Of a DNA stretch of 31,721 bases, positions 16,065 through 25,064 are shown piece by piece. The notes below the pieces were generated by a model. It saw nothing but the letters and a program-made list of their open reading frames with translations. It had not been told where the DNA came from and ran no database searches. The DNA lies in the NCBI GenBank assembly GCA_021151805.1, contig JAGKWN010000042.1, forward strand, positions 1 through 31,721, read 5' to 3'. The DNA is from Cytophagaceae bacterium (lineage in GTDB: Bacteria > Bacteroidota > Bacteroidia > Cytophagales > Cytophagaceae). The position numbers and the translations under genes were made by a program. How positions within the stretch are numbered: position 1 is the first letter of the stretch; every line of letters starts with the position of its first letter.

Positions 16065-17207
16065 TCAAACGGGTTCATGCTTTACAGTACCGGGCCTGGA
16101 CTTTTTTGCCAAAATTGATTTAGCGCCTTGGGCGTTTAGAATACGTTCAATTGCATGCAGGAAATTTTCCGGATCAAAGCGCTTCTGTGCAGCTTCTGCA
16201 GTGGCCTGCAGGCCTGATTGCAAGGTTAGCCGCTGTGCTATAATGCTCTCCAATGTATAAGATAATGCTACTGAATTCTGAGCTTCTGCTTTAAAAAATG
16301 TTTCATAATTGCTTATATCCTTAATCCCGCCCTGGTGGGTAGAAATTACAATATTGCCGGTTACATACGCTTCTATAATACTTAAAGGCTGGCCTTCCAT
16401 GATATACCAGGTTGGCAGAACAAAAATATCTGACCAGTACAGTAATTCCTTTTTCTTGTCAAAATCGGCCAAACCGAAGAAATGCACACGGCCCTCCAGA
16501 GCATCAATCTTTTGTTTTAATGTATCACCAATCCCTTTTTCAATATTACCTGCAAGGGCAACCTCAAATTCCAACTGTTTATCATTTTTCAGAATAAGCA
16601 GCGCATCTAAAAAATCCAGTACCCCCTTACCCAACATCAGATTGCTTAAAAACAACAAACGCGGTACTGCATGTGACTTACGTTCAATAGGATTCTGAAT
16701 CAACATTGGGTCGTAAAAATTTTCGACTACATCAATGTGAGCATTCGGAAATGTTTTTCCCAAATCAGTGGCCAGACTCGTAGACAAGGCGATCACAGAT
16801 CGACTTCCTTCCAGTAAACTCCGGAAAATTCTTTTTTTCGAAGCACTCATTAACGCATATGCATTACACACATAACCGCCATGTATATGCAGGATATAGG
16901 GAATGCCCAATAGTTTACAGATCAGAATAAAAGGAGAATATTTAACAAGCCCCCAGAAAGTTTGTCCGATGGCCATATAAACGCTCGACTTGCCCGGCAC
17001 TTTAAAAATATGGACATAAATGCTTAAAAAGGCCAGAATTTTGGAAATACTTAATTTATCTCCCTGCTTAGACGCAATTAACCCTGTTTCAGTATTAATT
17101 TTTGACACATCTTGCCCTTTGGAAACCAACCACCTATACAAAAAATCATTACTAACTGTTACTCCGTTTACTACTGGCGGGAAAGGGCCAATCATTAATA
17201 TTTTCAT
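16065..17207 (-). CDS. Glycosyltransferase family 4
   Basis: This 380-residue GT-B glycosyltransferase has the N-terminal acceptor loop GPFPPVVNGVTVSNDFL (7-23), an HIHGGY segment around 107-112, LFLSNLMLGKGVLDFL at 185-200 opening the donor domain, and an intact EGQPLSIIE (271-279) E-x7-E box. It is the last gene of cluster B but stands apart: 441 bases separate it from the upstream acyltransferase, so it may have its own promoter. Its GC content is a little higher than that of the AT-rich cluster A genes. The donor sugar is unknown. Confidence 0.92.
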   Translation of the reverse strand: MKILMIGPFPPVVNGVTVSNDFLYRWLVSKGQDVSKINTETGLIASKQGDKLSISKILAFLSIYVHIFKVPGKSSVYMAIGQTFWGLVKYSPFILICKLLGIPYILHIHGGYVCNAYALMSASKKRIFRSLLEGSRSVIALSTSLATDLGKTFPNAHIDVVENFYDPMLIQNPIERKSHAVPRLLFLSNLMLGKGVLDFLDALLILKNDKQLEFEVALAGNIEKGIGDTLKQKIDALEGRVHFFGLADFDKKKELLYWSDIFVLPTWYIMEGQPLSIIEAYVTGNIVISTHQGGIKDISNYETFFKAEAQNSVALSYTLESIIAQRLTLQSGLQATAEAAQKRFDPENFLHAIERILNAQGAKSILAKKSRPGTVKHEPV

Positions 17208-17648
17208 GTATGCGATTACGCTATTTGAAAAAGTAAGTTTTATTTAGGCAAGTAAGTTATTGATCTGATAAACAGATTTTCTTCCTTACAATGTTACAAA
17301 ACTTCCCTTATTCAAGTTCTTAACAATTGTAAAGTTCGGACAAAAAAAATTCTTTTATAGCATTTTCGGTGTAATTAATTTGATGCAATGCAAATTAATA
17401 CCCCACCCTGATCCAATGAATAAAAACAAATAAATGAATATTTACAGAATCACTGCCGGCATTATAGGAGCTTGTTGCCGGATTATGCTCTATCGTGTCT
17501 ATATAAGACCAGCATAATAAGCACATTAAACAGTTTACTGGCACAAACTTAATACAGTCCATGCATAGCCATTACCTTGAAGGAATTTCCTTCAGGATGT
17601 CTGATTTATAAAATATTGCTATCCAGGATTCCTGCGACTGACATAAAA
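17208..17648. other. 441-bp intergenic region with three inverted repeats
   Basis: No gene is seen. It lies between two minus-strand genes and should contain the GT4 gene's promoter and the acyltransferase gene's 3' end. Three perfect inverted repeats occur. ATTAATTTG/CAAATTAAT is at 17374-17399 with an 8-base loop. ATTATGCT/AGCATAAT is at 17482-17518, with an inner GTCT/AGAC stem. TGAAGGAA/TTCCTTCA is at 17578-17594 with a 1-base centre. A palindrome TGCCGGCA sits at 17454. None is followed by a clear U-run. A TAAGTTTG box on the minus strand (17544-17551) matches TAnnTTTG but lacks a -33 partner. Confidence 0.7.
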
Positions 17649-18710
17649 TCATATTCTTTTAAGATTTAACGATAAAGCGCGCTTTTCAATCAGGTTCCAG
17701 GATAGCCATGCGATTGGAATAACAAGTATCACAGAAATTATACTAATCAGATCTGGTGCTAAATGAATGCCTACACAGGCTATTACCGTTTGTTGTACAG
17801 GCATACCATAGATATAGATTCCATAACTATAATCTGTTTTTTGTCCCCATTTACGAATAACATTTACCTTAGGTACAAATGCTAAATACATAGTAACATA
17901 CGCAATTGTTATATACTTCATCACCCAGGCCACATTCGCATATATTGAAACTACATACAATAGTAAAAGAACAATGGCTACAGAGTGCTTATATGTAATT
18001 CGATCCTTGTACAGATAAAGTAACATGCCAGCAATAAAAAACAATCCAAAATCTGAAAAGTGATCTAACTGTAAATGTGTATGTATGAGAAAATAAAATA
18101 TTTTAGGAGGTACTTCTGCATAAAGTGTATAAAGCCTTATAGAGAAGAATAGAACAAACAAGACAATCCCGAGCCATTTCCGTTTAAAAATGCCGACTGC
18201 ACACAATGCCATTACCATGATATAATAGGAGAATTCATATGCGAGTGTCCATAAGGATCCATCTATAATATGAGCGATATTGTTTTCAAATACGGTTGGA
18301 ATAGTGCCTACAACTCTATACACGGTCATGTTCCATAAATATTCCCAGGTAGTACTACGGGAAAAATAATCATGTAACGGCACGTTGGTAAAACATGCAC
18401 CAAAAATAAAAATGATACTAAGCACACAAACAATCAAGCCTGGGAAAATCCGCAATACACGTTTTACAAAGAATGTCATATAATCCTTGCTTCGCTCCAT
18501 ACTTTGCGTAATTAAAAAACCGGAAATTATAAAAAACATACGCAAGCCTGCAGTACTGATCATTATTTCACCATTGCTGATTTTATATAAAAAATCATGT
18601 TTAACGTCTAAACCAACCAGCACATAGGTATGAGTAATAATAACCATTATCGCAGCAACAACACGAATGAAATTAAAGTTGTTTTCCTGATTTGCAATCC
18701 GATCAATCAT
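17649..18710 (-). CDS. Acyltransferase family 3 membrane protein
   Basis: This 353-residue polytopic protein shows NFNFIRVVAAIMVIITH at 11-27 (Arg16, candidate catalytic His27), FFIISGF at 59-65, KRVLRIFPGL at 83-92 and GSLWTLAYEFSYY at 151-163, the acyltransferase-3 set in order. A YSYGIYIYGMPVQQ segment near the end is typical. It probably O-acylates a sugar of the polysaccharide at the inner membrane. The upstream gap of 143 bases and the downstream gap of 441 bases suggest it may be expressed separately from the main cluster B run. Confidence 0.9.
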   Translation of the reverse strand: MIDRIANQENNFNFIRVVAAIMVIITHTYVLVGLDVKHDFLYKISNGEIMISTAGLRMFFIISGFLITQSMERSKDYMTFFVKRVLRIFPGLIVCVLSIIFIFGACFTNVPLHDYFSRSTTWEYLWNMTVYRVVGTIPTVFENNIAHIIDGSLWTLAYEFSYYIMVMALCAVGIFKRKWLGIVLFVLFFSIRLYTLYAEVPPKIFYFLIHTHLQLDHFSDFGLFFIAGMLLYLYKDRITYKHSVAIVLLLLYVVSIYANVAWVMKYITIAYVTMYLAFVPKVNVIRKWGQKTDYSYGIYIYGMPVQQTVIACVGIHLAPDLISIISVILVIPIAWLSWNLIEKRALSLNLKRI

Positions 18711-18810
18711 ACATATTACGTTATGAGTACAAATACGTCTTTAAATTATTGTTTTGACTTTTCACTTTCATACCCAAAAAATCACCTTGGTTAAACAAAA
18801 GAAAATCCCG

Positions 18811-18824
18811 CTTAAATATTTAAG
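18811..18824. promoter_or_regulatory. Perfect 14-bp palindrome upstream of an acyltransferase gene
   Basis: CTTAAATATTTAAG is its own reverse complement. It lies in the 143-bp gap between the minus-strand GT4 gene's stop and the acyltransferase start, about 100 bases upstream of that start. It could be an operator for a dimeric regulator. The sequence is so AT-rich that chance is a real alternative. Confidence 0.25.
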
Positions 18825-18853
18825 AATAAAACAGAATAACTATTGAAGCACTA

Positions 18854-19936
18854 TTAGGCTTTGCCTATCATAGCAACGATTTTTCCAGCCCAGGTTTGCG
18901 GAGTAAATGCTCTTATCGTATTGATCGAATACAAAGACATTTCTTTGCGCTGCACAATATCTTTATCTGCGAACTGATCCAATGCAATGACCAACTCCAA
19001 TTCACGATCCGACTTAAATGACCAGCCATTTTTATCTGTATGTAATAAATCCGGAAGACAGCCGCATTCTTCTGAAAGTATAATCGGCAAACCCGCTGCC
19101 ATTGCTTCGTTTACTACAAGTCCCCATGGCTCAAAGAGGCTTGGCAATACCAAACAAGCCGCAGTTTCATAGATGCCAGGCAATTCAGTATATGCAACCC
19201 ATCCAGAAAGATTAATTTCACCCTCAAGCCCTAGTGATACAATGTGTTGCTGCAGCATTTTTCTATCAGGTCCATCTCCTACCAGCAATAACTTATATCC
19301 TTTCCGGGCCTTTGATTTAGCAAAAGCATTTATAAGCTGAATAAGATTTTTCTCTTTACTATATCGGGCTACACAGACTATATTTTTCCTTTCATCTGTG
19401 TAAGAAGAATTACCCTTTTCGAAATGACTATTATCAACCACACTATATCCTTGCGCAACCTTAGTTGGGTGAATTTTATAACGTTCAGTTAAGTGTGTAA
19501 ATGCTCTGTGACCGGACACAAAAAAATATTGCCCGATTGTTTTCAATAAAAGAGATTTGAGAAAATCTTTTATGCCACCTCTGCTATACCAGGATTCACA
19601 AAACACTATCGTTCGTACTCCCGATAGCCGGGCATAAAGTAAGAAAAGATGATATTCCATCCTTCCGTAAGGCATTGCAACAAATTTTATATTCTTTTCC
19701 TTCATTAGTTTTCTGAAGGCTTTAAATCGATTCAGAATATCTGATTCTTCAGCAGACTTATCAGATAAAATAGTATGTTTCGATGAATCAATACTTTCCC
19801 ATTTATACAAAGCATCTGTACCTGCCAAATCAGCTGTATAAACAGAAGCTTGTACTACTTTTTCACACGCATGTACACGAGCAAGATGATAGTCTCCTAT
19901 TCTATCCCAGATCAACAGTAAATTACCTTCTCTCAT
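18854..19936 (-). CDS. Glycosyltransferase family 4
   Basis: This 360-residue GT-B enzyme has a clear donor half: VARYSKEKNLIQLINAF at about 189-205, LLLVGDGPDR at 216-225 and PSLFEPWGLVVNEAMAAG at 265-282, with the E-x7-E pair Glu269/Glu277. The N-terminal half (LLLIWDRIGDYHLARVHA) is less typical but still reads as the acceptor domain. Its ATG overlaps the preceding gene's stop as ATGA, a sign of translational coupling with the neighbouring GT4 gene. It is therefore likely to add a sugar in the same pathway. Donor unknown. Confidence 0.92.
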   Translation of the reverse strand: MREGNLLLIWDRIGDYHLARVHACEKVVQASVYTADLAGTDALYKWESIDSSKHTILSDKSAEESDILNRFKAFRKLMKEKNIKFVAMPYGRMEYHLFLLYARLSGVRTIVFCESWYSRGGIKDFLKSLLLKTIGQYFFVSGHRAFTHLTERYKIHPTKVAQGYSVVDNSHFEKGNSSYTDERKNIVCVARYSKEKNLIQLINAFAKSKARKGYKLLLVGDGPDRKMLQQHIVSLGLEGEINLSGWVAYTELPGIYETAACLVLPSLFEPWGLVVNEAMAAGLPIILSEECGCLPDLLHTDKNGWSFKSDRELELVIALDQFADKDIVQRKEMSLYSINTIRAFTPQTWAGKIVAMIGKA

Positions 19937-21141
19937 AATATCAACGCAATATCTTCTGTGAATTTTTGCACACTGAATTTCTCTACGGTACTTAAAGAGT
20001 TTTCAGAACAGAATTTTATTGACTCAGGTTTTGCAATTAAATTCTTTAACAATGCGACTAAGGCATCAGCATTGATATTATCCAATATCCAACCATCGTG
20101 TTCGTGTGTTACCACTTCCCCACACTGTCTGGTAGCTACAACGGGAAGCTGCCAGGACATTGCTTCCAGCTGCGTAAGCCCGAATCCATCTGAAAATGTA
20201 GGAAATAAAAAAACATCTGATGCTTTATAAAATTGATTTGTTTCTTCTCTGGTAACAATACCAACATAGCGCATATTCGGCAAATTAATTTCCTGCGTTT
20301 GAATTTCAGACCGTCCAACCAATACAAACTCTACAGGTAATTCCTGCATTTTTGCTGCTGCATCAATAACGATGTGAATACCTTTCCTTAATGCAAGTGT
20401 CCCTAAAAATAAACAACGCAGGGGTCGTTCTTTTGTGAACGCTGAAGAATAAGAACGTTTAAATTTTTTGTTCTGCTCTTCAATCTCATACGGAAGAGGA
20501 ATCACCTGAATTTTTTCTGCAGGCACACCCTGTTTAATTAAACCGCTTTTACTCCATTGCGAATTCACGATAATTACATCTGATAAGTTATGTTCCTCCT
20601 TACATTCTTCCCAATAATGCAATGGAGCTGGCTCCCAATCAGTCTTTAAAGAAGTTGAATTTATTAATCCTCTTACAATATTTTCTTCTTCTAATCCCGG
20701 ATCAATTTGAAACAATATGGTTTTAAGCTTTTTTTGCCGTGCCACCCGAAAAGAATCTAATGCAGTATAGCTGATTGCAAAAACACTGGTCGCATCTTTG
20801 ATGCGGAGTATTTTTTCAGCTGCTTCCTTTTTAAATTTTTTATCACGCAAAATATTTAATGACCAACTGTAGCCATATTTCAAACGCAAATAAAAATCAT
20901 ACAGTAAAAAAGAAATACCCAGGGAATATACACGGGAAGATGAAAGAGCTTCTGTATAGCGGCCGGCAAGTGCACGCAAAGATCTTAAAGGAAAAATAGT
21001 CAATACCCTTCTCAAGAAGGCTGATCTGATCCATGTATCTGTAATCATCGAATGTAAAAGCCCTGAAGCCAATACAGCTTTCGGTATCAAATAATGTGCG
21101 CGAGCACCGATGTGTACACAAATCACCTTAGACCTTTTCAA
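19933..21141 (-). CDS. Glycosyltransferase family 4
   Basis: This is a 402-residue GT-B glycosyltransferase. The C-terminal half has CLFLGTLALRKGIHIVIDAA at 243-262, LVGRS at 274-278 and the donor box FSDGFGLTQLEAMSW at 316-330. Asp318 replaces the first Glu of E-x7-E, a conservative change seen in some members. The N-terminal half is longer than in its downstream neighbour and rather basic. It overlaps the Wzy-like gene by 14 bases upstream and the next GT4 gene by four downstream, so the three are probably co-translated. Confidence 0.9.
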   Translation of the reverse strand: MKRSKVICVHIGARAHYLIPKAVLASGLLHSMITDTWIRSAFLRRVLTIFPLRSLRALAGRYTEALSSSRVYSLGISFLLYDFYLRLKYGYSWSLNILRDKKFKKEAAEKILRIKDATSVFAISYTALDSFRVARQKKLKTILFQIDPGLEEENIVRGLINSTSLKTDWEPAPLHYWEECKEEHNLSDVIIVNSQWSKSGLIKQGVPAEKIQVIPLPYEIEEQNKKFKRSYSSAFTKERPLRCLFLGTLALRKGIHIVIDAAAKMQELPVEFVLVGRSEIQTQEINLPNMRYVGIVTREETNQFYKASDVFLFPTFSDGFGLTQLEAMSWQLPVVATRQCGEVVTHEHDGWILDNINADALVALLKNLIAKPESIKFCSENSLSTVEKFSVQKFTEDIALIL

Positions 21142-22390
21142 GCAGCAATTGTTTTTTTACAAACTTTTTATATTCCCGAACGAAATAAATAACCGGCCAG
21201 TAGCTCATTAATACAATCGCTATATCTCCCGGCAAATCACCGCTTCGAAAAACAGGGATCATGGCGGTTAATAAAACTCCCGTTAACAACCAGGACAGAT
21301 CTGATCTGAATTGATTGATGTATCGGTACAACCATACAAGGAAAAATGCCCACAGCACTGAAAAAATTATAATTCCTTCTGTCCCCATTTCGCCATAAAA
21401 TACCCCATAGATCGTTGGTGAAAAACCGACCGTTGTTTTTTCAAGACCGTACTTTTTCTGATAATTCTGAAACCAGCCTGCCAATGGTTTATCCGGCCAC
21501 AAGTTGCGGGGGATGGGTCTTAATAAAATATTCAAATGATCTAACCCATAATTGTAATCCAAATATTTAGGATACACCTGATACATCATCATGAAGCCGT
21601 CAATAAAGTTCACATCATCAGACTCTTCCATACGTTCGACGCTTTCTTCATAAAGTTCATCCACAGACAACGCCTCTGAACTGGCATTTGCATAACGCAA
21701 TACCCGCGCGGCAGAAAATATCACCAGGATTACGAATAAACCTGCAGCCATGAACCAGAGCTTCTTCACAGGTTTAATATTCCGTGTAATAAAATATCCG
21801 ACAGGAATCATCCAGCCTAAAAACTGAAAACGCAATTCCGGACTATATGTAACAACTGCGATGAGCAAAAATACAGCAAAGTATACAACCTTCACCTGCA
21901 GATTGGAAACACGGGTAACAATAAACACCATAAAAAACAATAATATGAATGAGCTATTGGCAAGTTTGGTTAAATAGCTATAACTGTTCGCAACATCATG
22001 TAAAACAATTTCAAAAAAAGTAAATATGCCCAACCCAATAAAAATAACTGTCTTCCGCTGCAATAAAAATTGCCTTAAATATTCATTAGAGTCTTTTATT
22101 TTTTTAACCGGCTCCTTAAAAAAATACATAAATCCATACATCATTACTGAACTGCCCAGTAAAATAAGTTCTGCTACTTTGTAAGCTATTTCAAAATTGA
22201 AAATAAAATCAATTTCATAATTAAAACTCACAAAATGACTGGTACCCATTTCAAGAGATAGTATTCGATATTGTACCATCATATTAAAAAGTGCTATAAA
22301 AATGGGTACTTCAGAGCGTTTCTGTAAATAGAACACCACAGCAATAACCAGATTTATAACCAATACAATGTATATTAAATCTTTATCCAT
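21128..22390 (-). CDS. wzy: Wzy-like O-antigen / EPS repeat-unit polymerase
   Basis: This 420-residue protein has about ten to twelve predicted membrane segments and one large loop (about 232-330). The loop contains RPIPRNLWPDKP (291-302) and then TTVGFSPTIYGVFYGEMG, a pattern of bacterial oligosaccharide repeat-unit polymerases (Wzy). Such enzymes join flipped repeat units on the periplasmic face. Polymerases of this class diverge strongly, so family assignment rests on topology and that loop. It overlaps the following GT4 gene by 14 bases. No other polymerase candidate is seen in the window, so it is the likely partner of the Wzx-like protein in cluster A. Confidence 0.82.
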   Translation of the reverse strand: MDKDLIYIVLVINLVIAVVFYLQKRSEVPIFIALFNMMVQYRILSLEMGTSHFVSFNYEIDFIFNFEIAYKVAELILLGSSVMMYGFMYFFKEPVKKIKDSNEYLRQFLLQRKTVIFIGLGIFTFFEIVLHDVANSYSYLTKLANSSFILLFFMVFIVTRVSNLQVKVVYFAVFLLIAVVTYSPELRFQFLGWMIPVGYFITRNIKPVKKLWFMAAGLFVILVIFSAARVLRYANASSEALSVDELYEESVERMEESDDVNFIDGFMMMYQVYPKYLDYNYGLDHLNILLRPIPRNLWPDKPLAGWFQNYQKKYGLEKTTVGFSPTIYGVFYGEMGTEGIIIFSVLWAFFLVWLYRYINQFRSDLSWLLTGVLLTAMIPVFRSGDLPGDIAIVLMSYWPVIYFVREYKKFVKKQLLLEKV

Positions 22391-22473
22391 TCTTCTAAGC
22401 TACCCCAGGCAATATTGCTTCAATCTACTTAAAAAACAGTAAAATGAATACAATATCCATTGATAATGGTAAT

Positions 22474-24144
22474 CTATTCATCTATTTTATTTGCATTGAC
22501 CGGCCTAAAGCCATTTTTCAATGTAGATTTAGTCCGTAATTCAATTGCAGGATTTTGCCATGACAAAATGCTTGGTAATGGCAAATCCCAAACAACTTCA
22601 CTTTTGTAATATGAAACATGATTGATATTCTGTATCTGAATTTCTCCTTCAGGAAAAGCAGCCTGTTGAAACACTATATTTTTATAATTACCTGAAACAT
22701 CTTTGCATGTACGTACGAGATTCATACTTGTCATGATAACAACAAAAAACAATATCAACTGCTGAGTATACTTTCTCAAAACTACTATCTCCTGTAACAG
22801 AAAATATATTCCTATTCCTACATATACTAAAATATATCCCCACGCAAAACGGAAATCGGGATATTGAGTAATCCATATAACAATATTCAACAGAAGCATT
22901 CCCTGAATAGCTATAAACAAACGATCATTCAGCGTACGCAGGTGTTTTTTTAGCGTAACAATATGATAGAGAGAAATCACTAGAGCTGTGATCAAAAATG
23001 CCTTTTGCTCAATCGGACTTTTTTTAAACCATTGCGGAAACCATTCTGAGAAAGACATTTTAAGAACCTCTTCTATAGATAAGCTATCGAAAATCGGAAA
23101 ACATTTAACAGCATTGCGTTCATAGATTACTGACTCCAAAGGTACTTTCCAATCAGGATTAAAAATATCGATACCTGCGATTGGAAAAACCAGGTAACCG
23201 GTTGTTATGTAAAAACGCACACACCAGGGAATTATAAACATTGCTCCTATACATACAAGCCATACCATTCTATCAAATTGTTTATTCAATAAAACAATAC
23301 TAATTGTTGGCAAATAAATAAGCAGCAAATAGATTGATGATGGCTTTATGGTAACCAGATAGAAGGAAATAAAAAACGAAACTATAAATGTATAATCGAT
23401 TTCACCCAACGTTTTATTTTCGTACTTACCAACCATCCACAAAATTACCAGAGAGCCTAAATAAATATTGGGCAAATCAGCTGCTGAAGATGTTAAAAAA
23501 TTCCTAAAAACAAATGAAGCGACAAACAAACCGCAGATATAACGTATAGGTGAGACTGTCTTTGAAACACCCAGTAAGTAATAGCCGAGTATAACTAAGG
23601 TAATAAAACCATTTAAATCATAGAACAATGTTCCTGACCATCGCAGACTAAGTAGAGCACTCAGAATATGCCAGGATGAATTAAAGCCAAACCGGCCTTG
23701 TAAATTAGCGAGCCCCGGAGTAATACCATATGTTTCAACCCATTTAATGAATGGAAGATAATATCCTTTTTCGTCAAGTATTTCTGAAGGAGCTGCACTT
23801 TTACAAACAACAATAATCAGTATAGCGAAAAATACACCTCCGGTAACTGTAAACAAACGAACCTGTTTAATTGCAGCAACTACAATTTCTCTTTCTTTAA
23901 TTATCGCTCCCAGGGCAAGAGCATATAGAACAAGTAACAAATAAGGACTATTACCAAGCGAAAAAAACAACGAACACACATTCGCAATGAATCCAACGAT
24001 CACTACTCCGATCAGGATAAAAACAAATAAACTTTCGGAACTCTCATGCTGGTTGAAATACTTAACAACAGAACGATGCCCCAATACTCCCCAACCTAAA
24101 AATAAAGGCAATAACAAAAACCAATATGCGATTAATAAGATCAT
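22474..24144 (-). CDS. Large polytopic membrane protein, GT-C-like (LIC_10190-like)
   Basis: This 556-residue protein has many transmembrane helices. Its first large extracellular loop carries an acidic ILDEKGYYLPFIKWVETYG (about 122-140), with GLANLQGRFGFNSSWH (about 144-159) behind it. An Asp in this loop is typical of GT-C lipid-phosphate-sugar transferases. The motif recalls, from memory, the LIC_10190 family of membrane proteins found in polysaccharide loci, whose reaction is not established. A hydrophilic C-terminal about 60 residues ends the protein. It lies between the Wzy-like gene (83-bp gap) and a DxD glycosyltransferase gene. A periplasmic-face sugar transferase is a reasonable guess, but only that. 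Confidence 0.7.
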   Translation of the reverse strand: MILLIAYWFLLLPLFLGWGVLGHRSVVKYFNQHESSESLFVFILIGVVIVGFIANVCSLFFSLGNSPYLLLVLYALALGAIIKEREIVVAAIKQVRLFTVTGGVFFAILIIVVCKSAAPSEILDEKGYYLPFIKWVETYGITPGLANLQGRFGFNSSWHILSALLSLRWSGTLFYDLNGFITLVILGYYLLGVSKTVSPIRYICGLFVASFVFRNFLTSSAADLPNIYLGSLVILWMVGKYENKTLGEIDYTFIVSFFISFYLVTIKPSSIYLLLIYLPTISIVLLNKQFDRMVWLVCIGAMFIIPWCVRFYITTGYLVFPIAGIDIFNPDWKVPLESVIYERNAVKCFPIFDSLSIEEVLKMSFSEWFPQWFKKSPIEQKAFLITALVISLYHIVTLKKHLRTLNDRLFIAIQGMLLLNIVIWITQYPDFRFAWGYILVYVGIGIYFLLQEIVVLRKYTQQLILFFVVIMTSMNLVRTCKDVSGNYKNIVFQQAAFPEGEIQIQNINHVSYYKSEVVWDLPLPSILSWQNPAIELRTKSTLKNGFRPVNANKIDE

Positions 24145-24164
24145 AACATGTCGTGATTAAAATA

Positions 24165-25064
24165 CTATCCGATCGGTGTATGTTGTTTATTCATTAATTT
24201 CTTTTTCACTTTTTGAAAGAAATATATTCCCAAATATTTCATATACCCAACCCAAAAAGAGAATGATTTAAACGGCATATACTTCACCATAAACTTTTTT
24301 GCCTTTGCTCCCTGAAAATGCAGGGTATGAAACAATACAGCTTTTTGATTCAGCTTCAGTATTCCAAATGGCTTTCCCTTTTGAAAGAAAATTTTTTTTA
24401 TTCCCTTATCCATTTCAAAATATTCCTTTCCTACTTCCAGAGAAGGATCAAATGAGGAAGCTCCGTTAAAGCAATATGTATTTTCTACTTTTTGTTTATT
24501 TTTTTCAGCGTAAGCTGTTAGTAAAGTCATATCCGACACTCCGCCTACACCATGAATGGAAACAAAGTCTTTATAATATTTTTCTAATGCATTCAATGCA
24601 TCCGCACCTGTATAAGAGTCAATAACAAATGTGCAAAAATCCATGAGTACATCTTTATTAACAAAATTGGTATGCCCGGAGATGCCACATAAAGTCATAC
24701 CTGCATGCTTATATGTATCCGATAAATGCTGAACATCGTCGTAAACCAACACATCAGAATCCAGATACAAACAACGTTCAATACCTTTCTGTATCATAAA
24801 CGATTTAAGCACAAACCAGCGCTGAATACACATCAATTCAAATGCTTCCGAATTTGTACTATAATGTTTATATAACTCTGCAAACTGGTTCGCTTCCTCT
24901 GATAATACATCAATTGAAATATGCTCAACAATAGGTTCATATACATGGCTTTCATCTGTACCAATAAAATAAACCGGTGCCTGCGGATTAGTTTGCTTAA
25001 GCTGATAAAGTGTATTGTATATATATGAGCTATTTCCTTTATGAATAAAAACAACAGGTATCAT
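24165..25064 (-). CDS. Putative GT-A-type glycosyltransferase
   Basis: This 299-residue protein starts PVVFIHKGNSSYIYNTLYQL and has RCLYLDSDVLVYDD at about 97-110, in which Asp102-x-Asp104 is a metal-binding DxD motif. A GVGGVSDMTLL segment and a histidine-containing LFHTLHFQG follow, as in nucleotide-sugar transferases of the GT8/GT32 kind. I cannot assign a named family with confidence. It overlaps the upstream GT4 gene by four bases (ATGA), so it is presumably co-translated. Function in repeat-unit assembly is inferred from motif and place. Confidence 0.7.
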   Translation of the reverse strand: MIPVVFIHKGNSSYIYNTLYQLKQTNPQAPVYFIGTDESHVYEPIVEHISIDVLSEEANQFAELYKHYSTNSEAFELMCIQRWFVLKSFMIQKGIERCLYLDSDVLVYDDVQHLSDTYKHAGMTLCGISGHTNFVNKDVLMDFCTFVIDSYTGADALNALEKYYKDFVSIHGVGGVSDMTLLTAYAEKNKQKVENTYCFNGASSFDPSLEVGKEYFEMDKGIKKIFFQKGKPFGILKLNQKAVLFHTLHFQGAKAKKFMVKYMPFKSFSFWVGYMKYLGIYFFQKVKKKLMNKQHTPIG

